DNA of 64,000 bases from Euglena gracilis (Eukaryota > Euglenida > Euglenophyceae > Euglenales), in NCBI GenBank assembly GCA_039621445.1, contig CP154955.1, forward strand, positions 60,171,564 through 60,235,563, written 5' to 3'. The translations under genes were made by a program, and so were the position numbers. Positions 31,982-43,992 of the stretch are shown here, in pieces (within the stretch, counting starts at the first letter, position 1; each line of letters starts with the position of its first letter). The notes under the pieces were generated by a model. The model made no database searches. It was not told the DNA's origin and saw nothing but the letters and a program-made list of their open reading frames with translations.

Positions 31982-32507
31982 CAGGGAATTTCTTAAGCCG
32001 GAGGGTACCCTACCCCCCGGGGGGGGTCCAGCCAGCCAGCAGCTCAAATCCAGCCAGCAGCCCAAATTCGGGCTGGGAGCCCCCCCCCCCCCGGGGTCGA
32101 GTGAAATAAAGTCGGGTCCAGCCCGGCCGGAGGCCGGGCCAGCTGGCCGAAGGCCGGCCCAGCCGGCCGCAGGCCGGCCAGCCAATTGGGCTGTCCAGCT
32201 TATTTATCCCTGCATTTTTCCCCCTCACCCCCGCCCCCCCATCCGCCCCCCCCCCCCCCGCCTTGATCTAGCTCCACCCATCAAAATGCTAGTTCCACCC
32301 ATCAAAATGTCGAAAATGGCCAAAATGTGTTGGAAAATTTTGTTTTTCCTCGACCCAGCCCAGCCCAGCCCGCTCCAGCCCCGGACCCCTCCCCCCCCAC
32401 CCCCCGGGGGGGGGGGTCCAGCCAGCAGCGCAAATCCAGCCAGCAGCCTTTTTGCCAGCCGGAGGCTGGACCCCCCCCCCCCGGGGGGGGTCCTTAAGAA
32501 ATTCCCT
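31982..32507. mobile_element. TIR element with CAGGGAATTTCTTAAG ends
   Basis: CAGGGAATTTCTTAAG at 31982 and CTTAAGAAATTCCCTG ending near 32507 form 16-bp inverted ends around C-tracts and CCAGCCAGCAGC repeats. In the two downstream tandem units only its right part is present, so the triplication begins inside it. Confidence 0.55.
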
Positions 32508-32574
32508 GATGCGGGGAGAGGGCTTTAGAAATTCCTGGTTGGGAAGCTGATTTCACTCCAGCATCCCCTGTTTC

Positions 32575-32735
32575 CAATGGTTTGTTTCCAGGTAGCATTT
32601 TGTCCACAAACCCAAACAGCGCTGAATGTTTGCCAACACCTCCTTCCTCTCCCTCAGGCCAACCACCTCTTCACCCTCACAACCAAGCATTTCAGAGCCC
32701 AGGTCAAGGGATTTGAAACAGTCAGTTTGTTCTGG
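32575..32735 (+). other. Exon-like segment in unit 1 (also near 43240 and 48260)
   Basis: CTTCCTCTCCCTCAG looks like a 3' splice site. It is followed by a GC3-rich frame GCC AAC CAC CTC TTC ACC CTC reading ANHLFTLTTKHFRAQVKGFE. A possible donor is CAG|GTCAAG. The three copies are nearly identical and the protein is not recognised. It could be an exon of a low-copy gene or chance. Confidence 0.25.
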
Positions 32736-33816
32736 TTTGTTTTTGTGAGGGTCTGGGGGGGGGGTTGTGAGTGTTTGTTGGAGTGGAGTGATTAATCCCC
32801 ACGGGGCAGGGGAGGGGGGGGTCTCGCAACTCTCTCAGACGCCAAATTTGGCGTCAAAAGTGATTGACTGGTTTTTGAAAGCCAGTCAAAAAGTGGAAAG
32901 TGAATCTAACCTCACCTGGGGGGTGGGTGCCTGCCTGGGCAGGCACTCCCGATCCGACCCCCCCCCCAGGGTGGTAGGGCACACAGCGCCCTGGCACGGA
33001 CCCCTGCGCCGGGAGCCAAAAAGGGCTTATTTTTAAAGGAATGTGCCTGGACACAGGCCGAAATCTGACCCCAACCCCCAGGCAGGTACCCCAAGGCACT
33101 CCAGACCCCCCCCCCCCGGGGTTGGTAAAAAACAGCCTGTTTCGGGATCATTTTTGGGGTCGCATTTTCACCAACAATTCCGGGATTCAGGGATGGATGG
33201 GAAGCCCTTCGGTATTGAGGTAGGTGGTAGGGGGGGGTCCCGACCACCCCCCCCCCTGGGGGGGTAAGGTGGTAGGGGGGGGTCCGGACCACCCCCCCCC
33301 CCCCTAGATGTTGGGAGGGGGGGTCCGGACCCCCCCACCCCCCCCTCCTTGACAGGTGCCAAAAATAGCAGAAAATTTTTCTTCCGGCGCTGCGCGCCGG
33401 AAAATGAGCAAAAAACACCCCTTTTGCTGACTTTTGGCCATATTGCCCATTTTTTGATGTGTTGGTGTTTTCCCCCAAAAACATGTTCAAAATTTCAAAA
33501 AATGAGCTTTTTTGGATCGATTTTCAAAGAAAAATCAGGGGTTTTTGACCGATTTCGACCCGATTTCCGGCCCTTTGCCCGTCCATGAAGTCGAAAAAAT
33601 TTCGGCCCCCCCCTCAGTTTCGAGGTAGGAGGGGGGGGTCCGACCCACCCCCTCACCCTCCGCGTCGGGAGGGGGGGTCCGCCCCCCCCCCCCCCCCCTC
33701 AAGTCCTCCCCTCCACCCCTGCCGGGATTTTTAAACCCCCCCCCCCCCCCATTTATGAGCCCCCCCTTCGGCCGACCAACCAAACCGGATTGTATGAACC
33801 CCGGGGGGTTTAGTCA

Positions 33817-33837
33817 CCACACACACACACACACACA
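33817..33837. repeat. (CA)n microsatellite, unit 1
   Basis: A short CA run; the homologous runs are about twice as long at 43942-43985 and short again at 48955-48974. Confidence 0.9.
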
Positions 33838-34256
33838 AAAATTGGGCCAGAAGCAAAGTCATAAACACACAAGAAGCTTTAGTGCAACTAAGGGGGGGTT
33901 ACCGTGGGAGGAGGCTCGATTTCGAACGCTCGAATAAACAGCCTGATCCCTATTCCTGTCCTTGTAAATTTTGTGTTGAATGTGCTGGGACAGTGTTGTT
34001 GTTCATTATTTTCAAAAAGTTTGAATGAAGTATGGTTGCCCACATTGTTTCAATTGGGTGTGTGTTCAAGTGTTTGGACCTGAGGTGCTTGGACGTGGCC
34101 CGAATCAGCGACTTGGTGTCGTCGCCAAGCCTTCAATGCCACCAGTATTTTTTTCCTGGGCTGTCCCCTCTGTGTTGAGTGGGGGCTTGCTTGCCCTTCC
34201 ATGCAGGCATCCAGAATATGTTTTTCAGAAAACTCTTTTGCACAGATGTGTGCAGG

Positions 34257-34383
34257 CACACACACACACACACACCATATGCGCGCGCACACACACACAC
34301 ACACACAGACACACATGCACACACACACACACACACACAAGCAAACACACACACATACATGCACACATACACACACATACACA
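34257..34383. repeat. Compound (CA)n microsatellite
   Basis: A CA-rich tract interrupted by CATATGCGCG, CAGACA and CATGCACA, found only in the extra sequence of unit 1. Confidence 0.9.
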
Positions 34384-34695
34384 ATTATATATGCATATGT
34401 ATGGGATGCTCTGGTTCTTCTGCTGTGGCTGGGTGTTGTGCAGAGGACTCCCCCGCACGCCGAGCCAGGGGGCAGGCTTTTCCGGCAACAGCTTTGAGGG
34501 TCAACCCTTAGTGGGCACCCCGGCTGTCCCAGCGCAGTGCCAATCAGGGGCTATTTTCTTTCTCTGGTCTTTTGAGGTGGAAAACAGTTGGAGGTGGCAT
34601 GTCTTTGGTTTGGCCATTGGCTGGTTACAACGCTGCCAGCTGGACCCCCCCCCCAAACCCCCAAATGAATGTGATGAAGCTGACTCCTCCATATA

Positions 34696-35240
34696 TTGCA
34701 AAAACTGGCTCCTACACTAGACAAGTGTGGGGGGGGTTGTGGGGGGGGGTGTGGGGGGGGGTGTGAGGGGGGGTGTGGGGGGGGTGTGGTGGGGGGTGTG
34801 GGGGGGGGGGGGGGTATGGGGGGGGTGTGGGGGGGGGTGTGGGGGGGGTGTGGGGGGGGGTGGGGGGGGGGGGGGGGGGTGTGGGGGGGGGTGTGGGGGG
34901 CGCAGGCCACTGGACCCCTCATCGGGGTAAATTTTTTGCAACAATTCGCAGTGATAATGGGGGGGGCGGGGGGGGAGGGGGGGTGCGGGGGGGGAGGGGG
35001 GGGCGCAGCCCCCCCCTCCCCCCCCGCCGCGGTGGCCGTAGGCCACCGGACCCCTCATCGGGATCAATTTTTTGCAACAATGCGCAGTGATAATGGGGGG
35101 GGGGGGGGGGAGGGGGGGGGGTGCGGGGGGGGAGGGGGGGGGCGCAGCCCCCCCCTCCCCCCCCGCCGCGGTGGCCGTAGGCCACCGGACCCCTCATCGG
35201 GGTCAATTTTTTGCAACAATGCGCAATGATAATGGGGGGG

Positions 35241-35276
<36 letters not shown>

Positions 35277-35875
35277 CGCAGCCCTCCCCCCCCCCGCCGC
35301 GGTGGCCGTAGGCCACCGGACCCCTCATCGGTGGCCGTGGGCCTGGGTAATGTCTATCTGGGCTCCAATTTTTTACGGAAAAAACATACATTTTCATGAA
35401 AAAGGTACCAAAATTTTAAGGTTTCAGTTGTTTTCAGGAGTGGTGATAAAACGGTAAAGTCAACAAAACTGCCCCAAATTTTGGCACCCGGAAATTTTCT
35501 AGATATTTTTTCTCTTGGCAAATTTTTGGTTTTTCACCCATTTTTTTGCCTTTAAAAACCTACGACATTCAAACCTTTCAGAAAATTGTGAAATTTGGAC
35601 GGTGTGGAAAAAAATGCGGTCTTGGACGGACCTCCAATTTGCCAACATAGGTCCCAAAATGGGTCCAAAATACGCCTGGCGCCGAACCCACTGGTCAAGT
35701 GTGGGGGGGGGTTGTTGGGGGGGGTGTGGGGGGGGGTGTGGGGGGGGGGTGGGGGGGGGGGTGGTTGTGGGGGGGGGTGTGGGGGGGGGTGGGGGGGGGT
35801 GTGGGGGGGGTTGGGGGGGGGGGTGTGGGGGGGGGTGTGGGGGTAAATGTCTAGTGTAGGGGCCAGTTTTTGCAA
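34696..35875. mobile_element. G-rich TIR element (TA flanks)
   Basis: TTGCAAAAACTGGCTCCTAC at the left and the inverse of TTGCAAAAACTGGCCCCTAC at the right (28-bp ends, one mismatch), flanked by TA at 34694-34695 and 35876-35877. The interior is G-run/TGTG tract (34725-34905, 35700-35845) and a tandem repeat. No transposase. G-quadruplex potential is obvious on the + strand. Confidence 0.65.
34905..35335. repeat. Approximately 130-bp tandem repeat inside the G-rich element
   Basis: Units of GTAGGCCACCGGACCCCTCATCGGG, ATTTTTTGCAACAAT, GATAATGGGG, G-run and C-run repeat about 3.5 times (GGCCAC at 34904, 35040, 35177, 35309; each quoted motif is partial). Confidence 0.8.
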
Positions 35876-37170
35876 TACCTCGACTCCTCATGATTCCATA
35901 CGATTGTTGTTAGTTTGGTGGATTTTTTGCATGATTTGGGAGTTTTTCCATTTTCGTGATTTTTGTGCTTTTTGTGCTACCTGGTGGAGCTGAAAATTTT
36001 TGCATTTTGGAGTTTTGTGACAGTCGCCCCTGTTTCTGTGCTGCGATATTCCTCTCTGATATGTGCCCTAAGGCGACCCATGTGTATGCTGTTCAGGCTT
36101 TTTTTTCAATTGGAAATTGGAGGTTGTTTGCATTTTTTGGAAAATTTTGGTCCAATTATCACTATGCATTCTGCAAGCCAACAGGAGGATTTTTTTCCTG
36201 TTTGTTTTGCTGCGGATTCACAATCTTGGTCATTTTTTTTGATGGTTTGTTGAAGATGAATTCTTAAATGGGATTTGTGCCGAAGCAGAACGCCGAAACA
36301 CGATGATCTACGGATTAGATTTTGCACCTGGTGGCATGGCATTTCTCATTTGCGTGTTTGTTGTTTTTGGGCCGCCTCTTTTCTCCAAAGTTTGAGCTTG
36401 TAAAAAAATGTCACCCATCACAATGACAAATTTCTGAGCGCCATCCTGAAAAAAGAAGCCACATGCCTGCAGAGGAGTGGCACACCGCCTGACGGGAGGA
36501 AGCCTGGTGCCGACCTCTCGCTGTGTTTTTGAAGTTGGGGCTTTTTTTAATTGAGAAGTTGTCACATTTTGTCACCGGGCACCGCACCAATGGCTCGTCA
36601 TGGAGGTCCCCTTCTCCATCTGACAATTAATCCCGCCAAAATTAATTAAATTTCCACGCTGCTAACCTGTCTCCATTTTAAAACCCAAAATTCTGATTTT
36701 CGTAAAAAAACGTCAGGCAATGGGGCTGTGCTTTGTGAACGGAGCGATTTTTTGAACCTCAAACGGTTGAACAAAGCCCCCATGCTGAGCAGCGTCTCTC
36801 GTTGAGTGGCCCTGCCTGCCGCTTGTCAAGGCTGGCTGGGCCTCCCACCAGCCCCCCTCCGGACAGCCGCCAGGGCCACTGGGTCGACCCCTCCAGACCA
36901 CCAGGACTGGGAATGAGCCACCTTGGGAGACACAAACGCACGTTCACAAAAGTATTTGCAGTTAGCGAATCACAGGAAAAGATTTGATGGTCGGAGTTTT
37001 GATGGTCGGAGTTTTGATGGTCGGTATATATGGTTTTCCCTCTGAGCTAACTGCCAATACCTTGCAACATGTCTCCATTATTTCCTCACTCAGTCACCCA
37101 GCGTCTGTCACGAGGGCCAATACGCGCCACCCAACAGATGCATACAAACGCCTGACCCCCGTCTCAGTCC

Positions 37171-37434
37171 TCAAACCATCGCCACAACCCGCTGTGGAAG
37201 GACATTTTTCAGGTGTTGAATTTGTGTGCACTCCCCTCGTTGTTTGAGGTACCGCTCCAGTTGCTGTTGGTTTGCAAAGCGGGGGGTTTGCTTTGCATTT
37301 TTCCCTCTTGCAGGCACAGCCCTTTTTTTGAAGCGGTTTTCCATTTCCTCTTCCGTTTGCAAAGGATCAGATATTTTGGGCAATTTATACCGCCCAAGTC
37401 TGGGGGCGGCAACGGTTCTGACCTGTGCAAGCAC
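37171..37434 (-). other. Conserved open frame in the triplicated unit, unknown product
   Basis: An 87-codon minus-strand frame (PRLGRYKLPKISDPLQ, RFANQQQLER) recurs at 45401-45664 and 50389-50652. Differences among the copies are mostly amino-acid changing (Y/H, K/N, F/S, M/V), which argues against purifying selection. Possibly an exon remnant; not recognised. Confidence 0.25.
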
Positions 37435-37962
37435 CTATAGTAAAAATGGCCGAAAATGGCCGAAAATGAAAATTTGGGCTCTACACGTGGGGGTCCCGAA
37501 AATGGCCGAAAATGAGAAAAAAATTGTGTTTCAATTCGTTTTCGAGTTTTTTTTGCCTACCCCCCCCCCCTAGTCGTACGACCACCCCTCATCTATGACC
37601 ACCCCCCGGTGGGAGGTGGGCTGTGGGAGGTTGGATCGAGTTTGGTTGGACCGCGGCCGGCCGCGGTCGGCCGCGGAAAACAGCTGTGGTTGGGACCGCG
37701 GCCGGCCGCGGTCAGCCGCGGTCCAACCACAACCGAAAATTTCCATGCGTGGTTGGACAGTCATTTGGCCGCGGTCGGCCGCGGTCCCAACCACAGCAGG
37801 TGTGCAACGCTCTTGGTTGGAAAGGATCTGGCCGCGGCCAGCCGCGGCCAAAAACATTTCCGACCACGAGGGGGTGTGGTTGGAAACGGGCTGGCCGCGG
37901 CTGGCCGCGGCCGGCCGCGGTCAGCGACGGCTTTTAGCCATTTCCAACCATAAGCTACCAGG

Positions 37963-38043
37963 GGTCAATTACCCTAGTGGTCAAAGACCATGCTGTTACA
38001 AGCACTGCACTCTAGGTGCGTGGGTTCGAAACCCATATGGCTC
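37963..38043 (+). tRNA. tRNA-like sequence (inverted-copy partner)
   Basis: CCCTAGTGGTCAAAG (A-box-like) and GTGGGTTCGAAACCCAT (T arm). Counterpart of 12836-12914, with a different central part (TTACAAGCACTGCAC). Confidence 0.4.
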
Positions 38044-38087
38044 ATGTTCATAAAAAACGTCCTTTTATTTTTCATAAATAAAAAAGT

Positions 38088-38169
38088 GAGCGGTGTGGGG
38101 CTCGAACCCACGACACTGGCCGTTTCGCCTTTTGCAGCCATGGACTTGAACCACTAAGGTAAACCACTC
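38088..38169 (-). tRNA. tRNA-like sequence (inverted-copy partner)
   Basis: Counterpart of 12700-12781: GAGTGGT/ACCGCTC acceptor arms, T arm GTGGG-TTCGAGC-CCCAC and a TGGC/GCCA stem are all kept despite base changes elsewhere. Confidence 0.45.
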
Positions 38170-38369
38170 TCTGAGCGTCATACCTGTGTTTGCAAATGGG
38201 GAGGACATGTTGTTCTTCCCAAACACAATGGGGGGTGGGGGAGTGCTTGTTGGGGGGTGAGGTGAGGAGGCGGGTGGGTGGGAGGGCGATCATCACCATC
38301 TGTGCGCCCCAAGAGATTCGTCAACCAACAAGCAGCAACACAAGCAAAGGCATTGGGCAACACAGTGAT

Positions 38370-40206
38370 GACTGCCAACCCCTTCTCGGGTGCAAGTCGA
38401 CCTAACCCTATCCCTTTCATTAACAAAATAAACCCTAAACAATAAGGGCCCGTTGTTTGTTCAATGGATGGTCGAAAATGGCCACATAACAGCCCAAAAT
38501 TTTTCAAAACCTCTCATTTTTCAATTGAAAATGAAACCAAAAATGTGCTCATTTTCTGAAAAGTCAAAATAAAAAGTGAAGCAATTTTATCTGCCAACCC
38601 CTTTTCGGGTGCAAGTCGACCTAACCCTATCCCTTTCATTAACAAAATAAACCCGTTTTATCTGCCAACCCCTTTTCGGGTGCAAGTCGACCTAACCCTA
38701 TCCCTTTCATTAACAAAATAAACCCCTTTCATCTGCCAACCCCTTCTCGGGTGCAAGTCGACCTAACCCTATCCCTTCCATTACAAAATAAATGCCCTTT
38801 GCCAACCCCTTTTCGGGTGCAAGTCGACCTAACCCTATCCCTTTCATTAACAAAATAAATCCCCTTTGCCAACCCCTTTTCGGGTGCAAGTCGACCTAAC
38901 CCTATCCCTTTCATTAACAAAATAAACCCCCTTCATCTGCCAACCCCTTTTATCTGCCAACCCCTTCTCGGGTGCAAGTCGACCTAACCCTATCCCTTTC
39001 ATTAACAAAATAAACCCCTTTTATCTGCCAACCCCTTCTCGGGTGCAAGTCGACCTAACCCTATCCCTCTCATTGACAAAATAAACCCCTTTCATCTGCC
39101 AACCCCTTTTCGGGTGCAAGTCGACCTAACCCTATCCCTTTCATTAACAAAATAAACCCGTTTTATCTGCCAACCCCTTTTCGGGTGCAAGTCGACCTAA
39201 CCCTATCCCTTTCATTAACAAAATAAACCCCTTTTATCTGCCAACCCCTTTTCGGGTGCAAGTCGACCTAACCCTATCCCTTTCATTAACAAAACAAACC
39301 CGTTTTATCTGCCAACCCCTTTTCGGGTGCAAGTCGACCTAACCCTATCCCTCTCATTGACAAAATAAACCCCTTTTATCTGCCAACCCCTTCTCGGGTG
39401 CAAGTCGACCTAGCCCTATCCCTTTCATTAACAAAATAAATCCCCTTTGCCAACCCCTTTTCGGGTGCAAGTCGACCTAACCCTATCCCTTTCATTAACA
39501 AAATAAACCCCTTTTATCTGCCAACCCCTTTTATCTGCCAACCCCTTCTCGGGTGCAAGTCGACCTAACCCTATCCCTTTCATTAACAAAATAAACCCCC
39601 TTTGCCAACCCCTTTTCGGGTGCAAGTCGACCTAACCCTATCCCTTTCATTAACAAAATAAACCCCTTTTATCTGCCAACCCCTTTTATCTGCCAACCCC
39701 TTTTCGGGTGCAAGTCGACCTAACCCTATCCCTTTCATTAACAAAATAAACCCCTTTTTTCTGCCAACCCCTTTTCGGGTGCAAGTCGACCTAACCCTAT
39801 CCCTTTCATTAACAAAATAAACCCCTTTTATCTGCCAACCCCTTTTATCTGCCAACCCCTTCTCGGGTGCAAGTCGACGTAACCCTATCCCTTTCATTAA
39901 CAAAATAAACCCCTTTAATCTGCCAACCCCTTTTCGGGTGCAAGTCGACCTAACCCTATCCCTTTCATTAAAAAAATAAACCCCTTTTAATGCCAACCCC
40001 TTTTATCCGCCAACCCCTTTTCGGGTGCAAGTCGACCTAACCCTATCCCTTTCATTAACAAAATAAACCCGTTTTATCTGCCAACCCCTTTTCGGGTGCA
40101 AGTCGACCTAACCCTATCCCTTTCATTAACAAAATAAACCCGTTTCATCTGCCAACCCCTTTTCGGGTGCAAGTCGACCTAACCCTATCCCTTTCATTAA
40201 CAAAAT
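38370..40206. repeat. Satellite array, inverted copy
   Basis: Inverse of the 4477-12560 monomer (CCTAACCCTATCCCTTTC, TCGGGTGCAAGTCGAC). Its first unit is separated from the rest by about 155 bp of unrelated sequence (38430-38585). No 2.5-kb higher-order repeat fits in this length. Confidence 0.95.
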
Positions 40207-41759
40207 AGAAATGAAAAAAATAAAAAAACAAAAATAAAAATAAAAAAAGTCACGTGAAATGATGTGACATGTGGGGGGTGTGGGGGGTGTGGGGGGGTGT
40301 GGAGGGGTGTGGGGGTGTGGGGGGGGTGGGGGGTGTTGGGGGGGGGGGGGGGGTGTGGGGGGGGGGGGGGGGGGGGGGGGGGGGTCTGGAACGGAATAAC
40401 AGTGGATGGTCGGTGCTGGTTGGAACCGCGGTCGGCCGCGGCTGACCGCGGCCGACCGCGGCTGACCGCGGTCGGCCGCGGTCAGCCGCAAGAGGCCGAT
40501 GCCATTCCAACCAGACCTTTGGAAATTTTTGGTTGGTTGGAAATGGGCCGGCCGCGGCCGGCCGCGGCCATCCCACATTCCAACCAGACACTGGCTCGGT
40601 TGGAAATGTTGTCGACCGCGGCCGGCCGCGGTCGGCCGCGGCTAGCTAACTTTCCAACCATCTCACGAAAAAAAGTGGCTTGGTTGGAACCCCAATTGGC
40701 CGCGGCCAGCCGCGGTCGGCCGCCAAACAGCCGTGGTTGGGGCCGCGGCCGGCCGCGGCCGGCCGCGGCCGCCAACCAAACTCGATCCAACCTCCCACAG
40801 CAACCCCCCCACCCCCCGGTCACAGGTTGCAGGTCATGGGGGTGTTATGACCACCCCCCCCCGGTCACAGGTTGCAGGTTGCGAAAAAAATTTAACCCCA
40901 AAATAAGTCCCCCCACTGGCCGGTCCGTGCAAAAATCCATGAAATGGACCCCCCCCCCAAAAAATAAGGTTCCCCCTGCCGGCGCGAAGCGCCGGATTTT
41001 TGAAAAATGGGACATTTTGGGGGGGTAAAAAAATGCCATTTTGGGACACTTTTCACACGCTTCTACGCCCACCCCCTCATCTATGACCACCCCCCGGTCA
41101 CAGGTTGCAGGTTATGGGGGTGTTATGACCACCCCCCCCGGTCACAGGTTGCGGGAACCCGGTCATACGACTAGGGGGGGGGGTAACAGTTTCTTTTTCC
41201 CTGAGGGGAAATTTTCAGTGCGACTGACTCTTGTCTCTGTAAAGCCTCTCTTCTCCCACCTCAACGAACCACCCCACAATGCCTTATTTGGGTCAAAGCT
41301 GAAGGTTTTGATGGCATTTCAGAAAATTTTGTATACACGGGCAACATTGGCATTTTTTGTGTATGTTGAAAAATTAAACCCATTTTTGGGACGATTTCTC
41401 CATAAATCTCCAGTATTACACCATCTTGACCATTTTGGATCAATTTTTCCCAATTTTGGGGTTATTTTGCACCGATTTTTTTTATTTGGCAAATAATAGG
41501 CTAATTTCGGCCAATATGAGCTTATTTTATGGCATTTTGGCCATTTTGCGCCATTTTGGTGATTTTGGGCATTTTTAAAAAATTTTGTGGACATTGCTTG
41601 TGTTTTGGGAAATTTTAGGTTATTTGAAGTCATTTAAGGTCATTTTAGTTGCTTTGGGGGCTTTTCGTGGTCAATTTGGGGTTTTTTGTAGTCCTTTTTT
41701 TTTGGTCCGGGATTCACAATATCGGGCCGGGGTGCTCTACAAAAATATTCTCGACCAGC

Positions 41760-42005
41760 TACTGCGCCGTGGTGCTGCTTCCCTAAACCTACTACCAGCT
41801 CCGGGACGGAAAAATCAGTCGGTACGAAACCAAAACCACCCGCGCCCTCGGCAACGGCCAGATGGGCGTATTGACGGTTCCCCCACCACTGCTGCACCCG
41901 ACCAGCCGACGTCGGGTCTGCACCGAGGACCAGCTGGCCAAGGTCTGCTGTCCCGCGTCTAATGGGGTCCCTACTGGGACGGTACAGAATATTGCCACTA
42001 CGAGA
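41760..42005 (+). pseudogene. GC-rich exon-like remnant, copy 1 of 3
   Basis: Frame TAC TGC GCC GTG GTG CTG CTT CCC TAA ACC TAC TAC has an in-frame TAA at 41784. It is then open to 42005 with GC-rich third positions (QLRDGKISRYETKTTRALG, VCTEDQLAKVCCP). Coding-like sequence continues in another frame (YWDGTEYCHYEMTTSG), implying a further shift or a splice. The protein family is not recognised; the cysteine-containing stretch might be extracellular. Confidence 0.4.
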
Positions 42006-43939
42006 TGACCACCAGCGGCTTAACGCCGCCTCGCCGGAGTTGGCTGACGATGCTGCTCCGACTTGGCGGCGTGACTTCTTGCCCCTGGGGGGGGGGCGGT
42101 TCCCCCCCCTCTGCCCCCCCCCTGGCCCCCATTTTCTGACCGAGGGCCTTTGAAGACAAATTTTCTTTTACGCGTGGGGGGGTCGGGCTCACAAGGTCTT
42201 TGTGCTTCGCCCTCGGTGTCCCTTCCTCCCCTGTCGGTTTTCCTCGAGGGAGTACGATACACTTCGATATGTGCATTGCGTACACAACTCATTTTTGCTC
42301 ACGGGTCCTCTGTTTATGCCGATCTTCAGATTTGGAGAGAGTGAAATGAACCACAAGTGTCTTGGGCAAGGCGCCCTACATCAAAATTCGGCGTAAAGGC
42401 CAGAAGTTTCACAAGTGGAAAAGTGGGAAAGGGTTGTTTCTATTTCCCAGTGTCCCCAAGTGAGCCCCTTTCATTTGATCATGTCCCATGTTGCTGCAAC
42501 ACGTTTATTCGGGAGACCAGGGGGGGCCCTTCAAATTTTATTAAAAACCCCTTTAAAAAGCCATTAGTGCAGACACAATTACTTCCATCACAAAGGAATT
42601 TTTGGCCAAACATGGGGTATCCCCCCAGGTGTGGGGGGCCCACTCCACCAGAGGGGCAGGGGTTGGTTTACTCAAAAAATTGGGCCTTTCTGCCCAGGAA
42701 GTGTGTGAAATTGGCCAGTGCAAGGGGGTGGAGGCTTTCAAATTCGGGCTGGGAGCCCCCCCCCCGGGGTCGAGTGAAATAAAGTCGGGTCCAGCCCGGC
42801 CGGAGGCCGGGCCAGCTGGCCGAAGGCCGGCCCAGCCGGCCGCAGGCCGGCCCGCCAATTGGGCTGTCCAGCTCACTTATCCCTGCATTTTTCCCCCTCA
42901 TCACAGCCCCGCCCTCACACCCCCCCCCCCCCCCCGCCTTGATCTAGCTCCACCCATCAAAATGCTAGATCCACCCATCAAAATGTCGAAAATGGCCAAA
43001 ATGTGTTGGAAAATTTTGTTTTTCCTCGACCCAGCCCAGCCCAGCCCGCTCCAGCCCCGGACCCCTCCCCCCCCCCGGGGGGGGGTCCAGCCAGCAGCTC
43101 AAATCCAGCCAGCAGCCTTTTTGCCAGCCGGAGGCTGGACCCCCCCCCGGGGGGGTCCTTAAGAAATTCCCTGGTGCGGGGAGAGGGCTTTAGAAATTCC
43201 TGGTTGGCAAGCTGATTTCACTCCAGCATCCCCTGTTTCCAATGGTTTGTTTCCAGGTAGCATTTTGTCCACAAACCCAAACAGCGCTGAATGTTTGCCA
43301 ACACCTCCTTCCTCTCCCTCAGGCCAACCACCTCTTCACCCTCACAACCAAGCATTTCAGAGCCCAGGTCAAGGGATTTGAAACAGTCAGTTTGTTCTGG
43401 TTTGTTTTTGTGAGGGTCTGGGGGGGGGGGTTGTGAGTGTTTGTTGGAGTGGAGTGATTAATCCCCACGGGGCAGGGGAGGGGGGGTCTGGCAACTCTCT
43501 CAGACGCCAAATTTGGCGTCAAAAGTGATTGACTGGTTTTTGAAAGCCAGTCAAAAAGTGGAAAGTGAATCTAACCTCACCTGGGGGGTGGGTGCCTGCC
43601 TGGGCAGGCACTCCCGATCCGACCCCCCCCCCCAGGGTGGTAGGGCACACAGCGCCCTAGCACGGACCCCTGCGCCGGGAGCCAAAAGGGGCTTATTTTT
43701 AAAGGAATGTGCCTGGACACAGACCGAAATCCGACCCCAACCCCCAGGCAGGTACCCCAAGGCACTCCAGACCCCCCCCCCCCCGGGGTTGGTAAAAAAA
43801 CAGCCTGCTTCGGGATCATTTTTGGGGTCGCATTTTCACCAACAATTCCGGGATTTATAAACTCCCCCCCCCCACTTATGAGCCCCCCCTTCGGCCGACC
43901 AACCAAACCGGATTGTATGAACCCCAGGGGGTTTAGTCA

Positions 43940-43992
<53 letters not shown>

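Larger units (their letters stand above)
37622..40799. mobile_element. Giant satellite-bearing TIR element, copy 2 (3.2 kb, inverted)
   Basis: TGTGGGAGGTTGGATCGAG ends in inverted orientation, GC dinucleotides outside both. It contains a CCGCGG arm, two tRNA-like sequences, a satellite of about 25 units, a C/A tract and a second CCGCGG arm, the mirror image of 3258-13286. The size difference between the copies is almost entirely satellite copy number. Confidence 0.65.
37560..41183. mobile_element. V element, copy 3, interrupted by the giant element
   Basis: The left end (C-run, TAGTCGTACGACC) follows TA at 37558-37559. The right end precedes TA at 41184-41185. The 3.2-kb satellite-bearing element sits inside. 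Hairpin CCGGCGC-GAA-GCGCCGG at 40979-40995. Confidence 0.75.
32064..42739. repeat. Tandem segmental unit 1 (10.7 kb)
   Basis: Starts AAATTCGGGCTGGGAGCC and ends GGTGGAGGCTTTC. It shares its backbone with units 2 and 3 and carries large extra insertions: about 33187-33730, about 34104-36026, and 37560-41183. The backbone contains possible exon remnants but no intact recognised gene. Confidence 0.85.

Noticed and set aside
36308-36565. Minus-strand 85-codon frame repeated in three units
   Set aside because: Kept only because the units are recent duplicates; no start context, splice sites or family match.
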